NCBI GenBank assembly: GCA_050743625.1
Contig: JBOGED010000031.1
Coordinates: 1-9,763, forward strand
Direction: 5' to 3'
Origin: JBOGED01 sp050743625
Lineage (GTDB): Bacteria > Actinomycetota > Nitriliruptoria > Euzebyales > Egibacteraceae
DNA: 9,763 bases
Below the pieces are notes generated by a model. The model was not told the DNA's origin. It was given only the letters and a program-made list of their open reading frames with translations, and did no database searches. Position 1 is the stretch's first letter, and every line of letters starts with the position of its first letter. Both the position numbers and the translations under genes were made by a program. This document shows positions 1-5,832 of the stretch, piece by piece.

Positions 1-1
1 A

Positions 2-33
2 GGGGCAGATACGCCCCGAAATCCCTGTTCGGG
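2..33. repeat. Two overlapping short inverted repeats at the left edge
   Basis: GGGGC (2-6) can pair with GCCCC (13-17), and CCCGAA (15-20) can pair with TTCGGG (28-33). The two hairpins share bases 15-17, so only one can form at a time. No T-run follows, so a terminator is not supported. Bases 34-75 show nothing else. The relation to the small gene at 76 is unknown. Confidence 0.3.
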
Positions 34-75
34 AACCCCTTCCCACGCGATCCAGACCCTGAGATACTCCCGCCT

Positions 76-174
76 ATGGAAGCCACTCCGATCGTTGTGA
101 TCATGTTCGTCATCGTCGTCGCCGCCATCGTCTACGACTACGTCCGACTCGGCTCCAGCCCCTGGGCGAAGTAG
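76..174 (+). CDS. Possible 32-residue single-pass membrane peptide
   Basis: A short ATG-TAG frame too small for routine gene calling. After a short acidic N-terminus (MEATP) come about 15 strongly hydrophobic residues rich in Ile and Val, then a polar tail ending in SSPWAK, which is the shape of a small single-pass membrane protein with the C-terminus probably inside. Almost all third codon positions are G or C, as in the real genes nearby. The stop lies three bases from the stop of the convergent sigma factor gene, a natural tail-to-tail fit. Against it, there is no clear Shine-Dalgarno sequence before the ATG, so it would need leaderless or weak initiation. I recognise no family. It could be a chance frame. 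Confidence 0.4.
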   Translation: MEATPIVVIMFVIVVAAIVYDYVRLGSSPWAK

Positions 175-177
175 GGC

Positions 178-673
178 TCAGGCGGGACCGAGCCGGCGCG
201 CGAGAGCCTGACGCGCGCGGTGTAGGCGGCTCATGACCGTGCCCTCGGGAATCCCGAGGGCACGAGCCGCTTCCGCATAGCTCATCCCCTGGAGGTCGAC
301 CGCGACGACGACGTTGCGGTGGGCCGCCTTTAGCGTGGCCACGGCACCGAGCGCGTCGAGCGCCTCGACCAGGGTCTCCATGGGAGGGGTTCTCCGATCC
401 GCCAGCAGCGCGACCTCTTCGGGTAGCCCGACAGTCAGGGGGCGGCGGGTCGCCGTCCGGTGACGGCTGTAGAAGGTGTTGCGGAGCGCGCGCATGAGGT
501 AAGCCCGAGTCGTGCTCGTCGCGAAGGAACCGCGGTTTGGCGAGGACGCGCGCGTACGTCTCTTGAACGAGGTCCTCCGCGTCGTGCCGCGAGCGGCAGA
601 GCCCTAGCGCCGCTCGATACAAGCGATCCCCGTGTTCCGTGAGATGGTTCGGGTCCAACTGCCGCACCGCCAT
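178..673 (-). pseudogene. ECF-type RNA polymerase sigma factor, interrupted by a one-base frameshift
   Basis: An extracytoplasmic-function sigma factor, which directs RNA polymerase to a small stress or signal regulon. The start is ATG at 673, behind a strong purine-rich Shine-Dalgarno (GGAAGGGGAG). Region 2 is at residues 17-48 (LYRAALGLCRSRHDAEDLVQ, then ETYARVLAKP). Region 4 with its helix-turn-helix lies near the end (MSYAEAARALGIPEGTVMSR, then LHRARQALARRL). The two parts are in different frames. Removing one T on the coding strand at 501-502 joins them as DSGYLMRALRNTF, giving 164 residues, a normal ECF length. No anti-sigma gene is visible, although membrane proteins lie upstream in the same operon. 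The PhoD-like gene ends 84 bases upstream. The break may be real inactivation, an assembly indel or, less likely, a frameshifted or split sigma factor. The region 4 part has its own ATG at 495. Confidence 0.85.
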
Positions 674-754
674 GACGCTCCCCTTCCGTGCCCGACTGCT
701 CAGCACGGTAAGGAGCGAGGGCCGATCGATCTGTACCGGGAGAGGCGCCGGCAG

Positions 755-770
755 TGTCACCGTCGTGACA
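755..770. promoter_or_regulatory. Perfect 6-bp-arm inverted repeat upstream of the sigma factor gene
   Basis: TGTCAC (755-760), spacer CGTC, GTGACA (765-770). It overlaps the stop of the PhoD-like gene and lies 82 bases before the sigma factor ATG. TGTCAC resembles -35 elements described for some ECF groups (TGTCACA in ECF41-type promoters), so an autoregulated promoter or a repressor site is possible. No convincing -10 partner was found at the expected distance. Confidence 0.3.
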
Positions 771-2448
771 GAGGCCCGCCCAGCTGCCGTTCCATCAGGG
801 GCGCCAGGCGAGCGTCGCCGTCGGCGATCACGGCGCGCTCGAGGCGGAGCGTGGCCTGGCGGCCCTCCAACCTGAGGGTGGCGATCTGGTTGTAGAACCA
901 AGGACCAGCGGTCAACCGCCAGCCGATCGCGGGCGGCGGGACGCCCGCGGATCGCGCGAGCAGGCGGGTGAGCCTCTCGAACGGGCGGCCGACCGCCGCG
1001 CGATAGACGGCGGCGACAAGCCGGGGCAGCGGGTTGCGCATCGGTGAGCATACGACCTGCCACACCCCGCTCGACACCGGAGTGGGGAAGTCCACGTCCG
1101 CCAGATACGCGTGGTGCACGTCGCCCGACAACGCGATGACCGATGCGGGGGCGGGGCCACGCTGGCCAGACGCCACTGCTCGGATCAGTCCGGTGAGCCG
1201 CTCGAACGAGTGGTTGAAGGCCGCCCAATGCTCCAGGTCGAAGCCCTGGCGGATCAGCTCGCCGACCCAGCTCGCGGCCTTACCCCAGGCCCCCGCGCAT
1301 ACCGCCTCGTTCCATGCCTCGACGTGATGGAGGGCCGGCGTGAGCAGGTACGGCACCGAGCTGGCGAGCAGGACATGGTCGAACTCGCCGGTCACGGACT
1401 CTTCGATCCACGCGAACTCGGCGTCGTCGAGCAGCTGGCGCTCGCCGACGTCCACCACACGGGCGCAACGGCTGTCGATCACGACCAGCCTGATCCGCCC
1501 GAAATCCCGCCGGTAGCTCCAGCGCGCGGATTGCGGGTCGCGGTCGGCCCGATGCGCGAAGGTCCGGAGGATCGGGCCGGCGTCGTCGGCCGCCCGGACC
1601 CGCGCGAGCAGCTCGTCGGCGGCCAGCTCTTGGGGGTCCATGTTGCCGAGGTGCTGATAGATCCAGTAGGACATGAGCCCGCCGGTGATCCGCTGGGCCC
1701 ACCACGGCTTCCTCCTCATCCGCCGCAGCCAGATGCCCGAAGTGTTCCAATCGTCGTGGATATCGTGGTCGTCGAAGATCATCGCCGTCGGCACGGTCGA
1801 CAGGATCCAGCGGACCATCGGCTCCGACCACGAATCGCGGTACAGCCGTGTGTACTCCTCGAAGTCCGCAACCTGGGTGCCAGGAGGCTTCCGACGATCT
1901 TTCATGGTCCTCCGGGACCGGATCCACGCCTCGGTGGCGGGCGGCACGTCGTCGGCATAGACCTGGTCGCCCAACAGCAGCAGCGCCGTCGGCAGGTCCT
2001 CAGGCGAGCTGTCCCGCATCTGCTCGCCGAATGCGTAGAGGGCGTCAAGATCCCGGTCCCTACGGGTCTCCAACTCAGGAGTGGCCGGCTGCTCTCCAGG
2101 CGCGGCCGTCCGGCACGACCCGAACACCAGCCTCACCGGCCTCTGGGGGTCCAGCGTGCGGATGCTGCTCGGCGGCAATCCGTGTCCCGGCCAGACGCGC
2201 AGACCGTCGAGCGTCACCTCGTACGGGTACACGGTGCCTGGCTCCAGGCCGTCGAGAACGACCAGCCCGTAGTGGTGGCCCTCGATGTGGAAGGTGCGGG
2301 CGCGCCCGGTCACCTCCGACCTCTCGGCCCTCGCGCGGACCTCCACCTGACAGGCGGCGTCGGCCTCGACCCATACGACCGCCTGCGTCCCGTCGACGTA
2401 CCGCAAGCAAGGCCCGAGCACCAGCTCAGCCGTCCTGCTGTTCTTCAC
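757..2448 (-). CDS. PhoD-like metallophosphatase (alkaline phosphatase D family), no signal peptide
   Basis: A 563-residue protein of the PhoD-like phosphatase family, which hydrolyses phosphate mono- or diesters with metal ions bound by clustered Asp and His. An N-terminal beta domain (about 1-100, with GLEPGTVYPYEV typical of a fibronectin-like fold) precedes the catalytic part, which carries FGSC (109-112), GDQVYADD (160-167), FDDHDIHDDWN (225-235) and SGDVHHAY (441-448). I chose GTG at 2448 because AAAGAGGT sits just before it and the codon overlaps the upstream stop as GTGA; an ATG 57 bases further upstream lies inside the neighbouring gene and lacks such support. There is no signal peptide or Tat motif, so the enzyme should be cytoplasmic, unlike classical secreted PhoD. 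The substrate is unknown. Translational coupling ties it to the membrane and redox genes upstream. Confidence 0.93.
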   Translation of the reverse strand: MKNSRTAELVLGPCLRYVDGTQAVVWVEADAACQVEVRARAERSEVTGRARTFHIEGHHYGLVVLDGLEPGTVYPYEVTLDGLRVWPGHGLPPSSIRTLDPQRPVRLVFGSCRTAAPGEQPATPELETRRDRDLDALYAFGEQMRDSSPEDLPTALLLLGDQVYADDVPPATEAWIRSRRTMKDRRKPPGTQVADFEEYTRLYRDSWSEPMVRWILSTVPTAMIFDDHDIHDDWNTSGIWLRRMRRKPWWAQRITGGLMSYWIYQHLGNMDPQELAADELLARVRAADDAGPILRTFAHRADRDPQSARWSYRRDFGRIRLVVIDSRCARVVDVGERQLLDDAEFAWIEESVTGEFDHVLLASSVPYLLTPALHHVEAWNEAVCAGAWGKAASWVGELIRQGFDLEHWAAFNHSFERLTGLIRAVASGQRGPAPASVIALSGDVHHAYLADVDFPTPVSSGVWQVVCSPMRNPLPRLVAAVYRAAVGRPFERLTRLLARSAGVPPPAIGWRLTAGPWFYNQIATLRLEGRQATLRLERAVIADGDARLAPLMERQLGGPLSRR

Positions 2449-2996
2449 GGTGACCTCTTTCTCGCAAGCCTTGCGGGCGGGCCGAACATGCCCGGAAGCG
2501 CGCATACGCGGGTGAGGCGGTCGTCCCAGCGGGGAGCGTCAGGCGCTGCGAGCCGCATCCAGACCATCGCGGCTCGGCCGAGCCCGAAGGCGGCGCCCGC
2601 GACCGCCGCCGTTTGGACGCTGGGGGCGAGCAGCAACAGCGCGGCGGCCAGGACGTACGGAGCGGAGGACGAGACGTAGGTCCGCAGGCCAGTACCCAGC
2701 TCGAACCCGAACTGGGCCGCGGCGCGCCATGGGTGGCCTCCGAACAGGTCATGCGGGATGACCCGCCGGTTCTCCGGTAGCACCACCGTGCAGAGGCCAA
2801 GGTCACGGAGGGTCGCGATCAGTGCGGCACAGGCCAAGGCGGCGGCTCGCAGCTGGGCGGGGATCGGCGCCACCAACCCGCCCACGGCGGCCAAGACGGC
2901 CGACGACAGCAGGCCGCCGCCGATCGTGCCGGCGGTGAGCGCGGCGATCGCTCCGCGCTGAGAGACCCTTCCCCGCCAACCTGGCGAGGCCAGCAT
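2445..2996 (-). CDS. Polytopic membrane protein, unrecognised family, in the Mau-like operon
   Basis: A 183-residue membrane protein. Hydrophobic stretches are near 17-42, 47-64, 110-127 and 128-148. Between the second and third lies a polar loop with LPENRRVIPHD, followed by GFELGTGLRTYVSSSAPY. A basic tail (RLARKRSP) closes it. I cannot assign a family. The Pro-Arg loop followed by a Gly/Thr-rich helix suggests a transport or redox-associated membrane protein, but this is inference. The start is ATG at 2996, 18 bases after the previous stop, with a weak Shine-Dalgarno. The stop overlaps the GTG of the PhoD-like gene by four bases, so the two are translationally coupled. Cys56, Cys69 and Cys165 do not form an obvious redox motif. 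Confidence 0.75.
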   Translation of the reverse strand: MLASPGWRGRVSQRGAIAALTAGTIGGGLLSSAVLAAVGGLVAPIPAQLRAAALACAALIATLRDLGLCTVVLPENRRVIPHDLFGGHPWRAAAQFGFELGTGLRTYVSSSAPYVLAAALLLLAPSVQTAAVAGAAFGLGRAAMVWMRLAAPDAPRWDDRLTRVCALPGMFGPPARLARKRSP

Positions 2997-3014
2997 GGTC
3001 GCTGCGTTGCGGCT

Positions 3015-3182
3015 TCACACCGAGCCGGACAACGCGTGACCGCTCGCACCCGCCAGGCAACCCCACACGACCAACGGCGCGTCCCCGAGCCCCGCCGCGA
3101 CCACTGCGCCCGTCAACAGCGCCGCGGTCAGCGCGAGGGGATCTGTCCCTACCCGGCGGCATCGACCCCCGACGGCACTCAC
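3015..3182 (-). CDS. 55-residue small membrane protein coupled to the Tat-exported Cys-rich protein
   Basis: A short gene starting with GTG at 3182, which overlaps the stop of the upstream MauA-like gene in a GTGA junction, the same arrangement as at 2445-2448. A basic, Gly-rich N-terminus (VSAVGGRCRR, read as Met) is followed by a hydrophobic stretch (LALTAALLTGAVVAAGLG) and a second, weaker one (PLVVWGCLAGASGHAL), consistent with two membrane helices. It holds two cysteines, one near each helix. No family is recognised. Position suggests it helps the exported protein or the 183-residue membrane protein that follows 18 bases later. An upstream extension of the frame exists but lies over the MauA-like gene and reads as low-complexity Arg-rich shadow. 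Confidence 0.6.
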   Translation of the reverse strand: MSAVGGRCRRVGTDPLALTAALLTGAVVAAGLGDAPLVVWGCLAGASGHALSGSV

Positions 3183-3826
3183 GACAAGGTCCACCGGCAC
3201 ACGGTCGCGGTCGTCCCGCCGTCGCCGGTCGTGGCGTAGCCGTCGTGGCAGCGGTACATCGTTTCGGGGCTGCATCGCCACAACCAGCCGTCGTAAGAGC
3301 CTCCCCAGCATTGGTTGGGCCGCCACGAGTACTCCAAGGTGCCGTCGGAGTCGTAGCGGTGGTAGCCGACGTACTCCTCGCGTCCCGCCTCCGCGCCGCC
3401 GCCGTCCGCAGGGTGGTCATGAGCGTTGATGTCGCTGTCGGCGTCATCGAATCCGAACCCATCGGTCTCACGCGAGGCTCCGGTCACGAGCGAGAAATCA
3501 TTGACCTCCATGCAGCAGTTCACGCACGGAGTCCGGGTGCAGCCGGGTGAGCACTCGTCGCTCGCCGCGTACTGACCCGGCGCGCATGGACCCTCGCTGT
3601 GCGTCTCGGGATAGATCTCGTGGCCGTCGTGCGCCAGCACCCTCCGCGCGGGTGGGAACACCCCCAGAGCCATCAGCCCGATCCCCATTCCCGCCGCGCC
3701 GGCCGTCTGCAGGAAGGTACGCCGTGGGATCCCGGGCACGACCACCGCGCCTCTCCGGCGGACGCGCGGCGCATGAGCGGGCCGAACCCCCTCCAGCACG
3801 GTGATGTCGTCAAGACGCAACGTCAT
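3179..3826 (-). CDS. Tat-exported ten-cysteine protein resembling methylamine dehydrogenase light chain (MauA-like)
   Basis: 215 residues. A long leader (about 1-65) carries a twin-arginine motif PRRTFLQ (34-40), then a hydrophobic stretch (TAGAAGMGIGLMALGVF) and a likely cleavage after VLA near 65. The leader's length and layout resemble those of MADH light chains. The mature part has ten cysteines (81, 92, 96, 101, 104, 105, 173, 185, 193, 210), enough for five disulfides; MADH light chain has twelve. Its C-terminal part has SWRPNQCW (167-174) and WLWRCSPETMYRCH (181-194), faintly like the tryptophan-bearing W-x-x-x-C and W-C...M-x-Y-x-C stretches of MauA. The spacing between them is far shorter. 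The adjacent MauD- and MauE-like genes support the relation. It could instead be a different disulfide-rich secreted protein. ATG 3826 overlaps the MauD-like stop by 17 bases. A His/Asp-rich segment lies near 127-140. Confidence 0.7.
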   Translation of the reverse strand: MTLRLDDITVLEGVRPAHAPRVRRRGAVVVPGIPRRTFLQTAGAAGMGIGLMALGVFPPARRVLAHDGHEIYPETHSEGPCAPGQYAASDECSPGCTRTPCVNCCMEVNDFSLVTGASRETDGFGFDDADSDINAHDHPADGGGAEAGREEYVGYHRYDSDGTLEYSWRPNQCWGGSYDGWLWRCSPETMYRCHDGYATTGDGGTTATVCRWTLS

Positions 3827-4310
3827 GTGCACGCTCGAGTTCCTCGTGCCGGTCGGCCAGCGCCCGGAGCGCGGCCGGCGAGCCGGTAGGTGCCGCCACG
3901 ACGACCTGGCGGCCGTCGGTGGTGACCGCGAACGGCGTGATCGTGATGCCGAGTGCGTCGAACAGCGCGCGTTTCCCGCCGCGAACGCGCACGCCCGGCA
4001 CCTCCAGAGCCCCCGGCTCGTCCCGGTAGCACACCTCGACCGCCCAGCGAGGACGCTCAGCCGCGATCCGCGCGACCTCTGGCAGCACCTGGGCGCAGGC
4101 GCCACAGGTCCTGCTGACGAACAGCATGAGGCCCGTGGTTCCGATCGCCTCGGCGAGCAACGGCTGCCCCGGCGCGGGGCCAGTCGCGCTGAGCTGCGGC
4201 CCCAGCTGACTCCGTAGCTCATGGAGCTGGCGGAGCACTCCCGCGAGCGCGAAGCCCAGAAGCACGATGGCCACCCACGCCAGCAGGATCGCCGCGAACT
4301 CGACGGTCAT
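3810..4310 (-). CDS. mauD: MauD-like membrane-anchored thioredoxin-fold protein
   Basis: A 166-residue protein with one N-terminal membrane helix (about 5-27) and an extracytoplasmic thioredoxin-like domain. The active-site motif is CGAC at 69-72 within VSRTCGACAQVLPE, and the expected cis-proline follows Thr125 in ITITPFAV. In methylamine utilisation MauD is proposed to form or isomerise the disulfides of the light chain, and it is needed for light chain stability. Here it sits between the MauE-like gene (12 bases upstream) and the cysteine-rich Tat substrate (17-base overlap downstream), which fits the same job. ATG 4310 is preceded by a purine-rich GGCGGG. MauD of methylotrophs is usually near 200 residues, so this copy is somewhat short. 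The symbol is by family resemblance; a general TlpA/ResA-type redoxin is the alternative. Confidence 0.8.
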   Translation of the reverse strand: MTVEFAAILLAWVAIVLLGFALAGVLRQLHELRSQLGPQLSATGPAPGQPLLAEAIGTTGLMLFVSRTCGACAQVLPEVARIAAERPRWAVEVCYRDEPGALEVPGVRVRGGKRALFDALGITITPFAVTTDGRQVVVAAPTGSPAALRALADRHEELERAHDVAS

Positions 4311-4322
4311 CGGCCCGCCATC

Positions 4323-4844
4323 TCAATACGTGGCGGACGCGGCCGGCACCTGCCACAGCGCCATCCCTAGCCCGATCGCGCACAACAACGCGAGCGTGAG
4401 ATGGCGAGGTGAGCCTGTACCCACCCTTCCCGGCGCGGCCACCATGCTCGTCGCCACAAGCGATAGGGCGGTCGCCCTCGCCACGGTCCCGACCGTCGCG
4501 GGCTCCAGGTTGCCGGAGCATCCACAGGGAGCACCGGGGTGACGGTGGATGAGTAATCCGGCATAGCCGGCGAACACTCCGTAGAGAAGACCCGCTGCGA
4601 GGGCCGCGGCGTGAAGCCCCGCCATCCTGCCCAGCGCGACGGCGCTCAAGCCAGTGCCTCCCACGGCGAGCTCCGCGACGGTGACGAGGAAGGCGATCCC
4701 TTGGCGGGTCATGGGCGAGCGGATGTCCGCGGCGACCAGCGCACCCTGAACCCGGCTGGGATGCGCGAGATGCGCGGCCCCACAGACGAGCAACGTGCCG
4801 AAGACCAACAGCAGCGCGACCTCACCGACGAACGCCGCAGCCAT
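4323..4844 (-). CDS. mauE: MauE/DoxX-type redox-associated membrane protein
   Basis: A 173-residue membrane protein with about four helices (near 7-25, 50-70, 76-99 and 148-165). The diagnostic loop PCGCSGNLEP (106-115) holds paired cysteines 107 and 109, followed by a short helix beginning VGTVARA; this is the MauE signature. MauE is thought to move reducing or oxidising equivalents across the membrane to MauD during maturation of the methylamine dehydrogenase light chain, but related proteins occur widely in actinobacteria outside methylamine metabolism. The start ATG 4844 is four bases after the upstream stop, and GGGGAG lies about ten bases before it. The MauD-like gene follows after 12 bases. 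Confidence 0.85.
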   Translation of the reverse strand: MAAAFVGEVALLLVFGTLLVCGAAHLAHPSRVQGALVAADIRSPMTRQGIAFLVTVAELAVGGTGLSAVALGRMAGLHAAALAAGLLYGVFAGYAGLLIHRHPGAPCGCSGNLEPATVGTVARATALSLVATSMVAAPGRVGTGSPRHLTLALLCAIGLGMALWQVPAASATY

Positions 4845-4848
4845 CTGC

Positions 4849-5547
4849 TTAGGCTCCCCAGGAGATGGATGTCGACCCGAGCCGATCGGCGACCACGTCC
4901 GGATCGGCGCCGCGCGCGGGAACCAGCGACGCGAACGCCGTCTGGGCGATCAGCAGGAAATGCATGCGCGGTCCCCGAGGGTCTGTCACGAAGAGCTCCC
5001 CGCCGGGAACTCGGGTGCCCGCCCAGCGCGGGAGCCAGCGGGCCAGGCGCGAGGTGAGCGGCCCGACCTCGAACACGCCGGTTCCCCTCACTGGCTTCAG
5101 GACGCTCGGCCCGTCCACGAACCGCAGTGGGCCACCTCGCGCCTCGCGAACGTGTAGGCCATCGGCTGTCTCGTCGACCTCCAGGCCGTCGAGCACCGCC
5201 ACGACGTCCGCGGTGGTCGTGGCGCCATTCAGGTGGAACGAGAGACACCGCCGCCGGCCCTCCCACACGGCCGTGCGAACCCGGTCGAGCACCCCCTGGG
5301 GACTTCGGGACTCCCGCGCCCCGACGCGCAGCCGGCCTCCCCGGTACTCGTACTCCTCGTCCAGTACGACGCCGACGATAGCAGCGCGGTCCCTGCCGTG
5401 CGCGGGAACGCCCGAGGCCAGGTCCAACCGCCGCCGGCCCAGCTGCGCGATCGCCGTGCACGAGGCCGGCGCGCCGCTCGTCGCTCCCGCCGTCTGCAGC
5501 ACGACGCGACTCCCATCGATGGCCGTATAGACAAGGTGATCTGGCAT
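4849..5547 (-). CDS. Unrecognised 232-residue soluble protein, first gene of the Mau-like operon
   Basis: No family is recognised. The protein has no signal peptide or clear membrane helix and reads as an alternating beta-rich soluble fold: the N-terminal half holds HLVYTAIDGSRVVLQ and GVVLDEEYEYRGGRLRVG, and the C-terminal half holds GGELFVTDPRGPRMHFLL. It does not look like the seven-bladed propeller of the MADH heavy chain, being too short and lacking a leader, so it is not MauB. Three cysteines are scattered (one in SCTAIAQ, one in RRCLSFHL). ATG 5547 follows GAGG at seven bases, a good initiation site. It opens the operon and ends four bases before the MauE-like gene, so co-expression is likely. 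A cytosolic accessory or regulatory role for the exported protein is only inference. Confidence 0.7.
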   Translation of the reverse strand: MPDHLVYTAIDGSRVVLQTAGATSGAPASCTAIAQLGRRRLDLASGVPAHGRDRAAIVGVVLDEEYEYRGGRLRVGARESRSPQGVLDRVRTAVWEGRRRCLSFHLNGATTTADVVAVLDGLEVDETADGLHVREARGGPLRFVDGPSVLKPVRGTGVFEVGPLTSRLARWLPRWAGTRVPGGELFVTDPRGPRMHFLLIAQTAFASLVPARGADPDVVADRLGSTSISWGA

Positions 5548-5650
5548 GCAGGCATCCTCAATCCGTGCGGGCGCGCGGGCTCCTCACCTTAACCAGCCCG
5601 ACGACGCCACCCGCCCAGGCCAATCGGCCGAGGAACCCCGTTGCGCCCGC

Positions 5651-5700
5651 CCTGTTCACGTGACAGGGCCCCGCGCCCATCTCGGGGAGCGGGGCCCTGT
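5651..5700. terminator. Strong terminator-like hairpin with an alternative partner
   Basis: ACAGGGCCCCG (5663-5673) pairs perfectly with CGGGGCCCTGT (5690-5700) across a 16-base loop that can extend the stem by CCC/GGG. Upstream, CCTGT (5651-5655) can pair instead with ACAGG (5663-5667) around a CACGTG core. No T-run follows on either strand, as is common in actinobacterial terminators. It lies between two divergently oriented genes, where no known transcript should end. Confidence 0.55.
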
Positions 5701-5761
5701 CTGCACGAGGCCTTGCCACCTAGCAGAGCATGACCCACCCCACCCTGATACCTGAACCTTC

Positions 5762-5797
5762 GCCGTACCCTGCCGTACGCTGCTCACCGTGCTCACC
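5762..5797. repeat. Short tandem direct repeats before the SnoaL-like gene
   Basis: GCCGTAC occurs at 5762-5768 and 5772-5778, and TGCTCACC at 5781-5788 with a near copy (GTGCTCACC) ending at 5797. Spacings of 9-10 bases put the copies on one DNA face, as for response-regulator sites. They lie 36 to 71 bases before the start codon. A regulatory role is a guess. Confidence 0.25.
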
Positions 5798-5832
5798 CTG
5801 TGGATGACCTACTTGTCAGCGAGGGTTGATCG

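Noticed and set aside
110..1228. Long minus-strand frame of 372 codons
   Set aside because: Only the middle part (from 673 to about 502) is real, as the first part of the sigma factor. The rest is Arg/Pro-rich out-of-frame reading of the PhoD-like gene and of the sigma gene's second part.
1111..2679. Long plus-strand open frame of about 520 codons
   Set aside because: It is the antisense of the PhoD-like gene, whose catalytic motifs are intact. The plus-strand product is Pro/Arg/His-rich without domains, a common artefact of high GC.
2445..5547. Complete methylamine dehydrogenase operon
   Set aside because: No heavy chain, MauG or amicyanin gene is in the window, and the light-chain-like protein is too divergent for that claim.
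5546..5755. Small plus-strand frame in the divergent intergenic region
   Set aside because: Its composition is low-complexity Pro/His/Arg, it runs through the terminator-like hairpin, and it has no plausible ribosome binding site.
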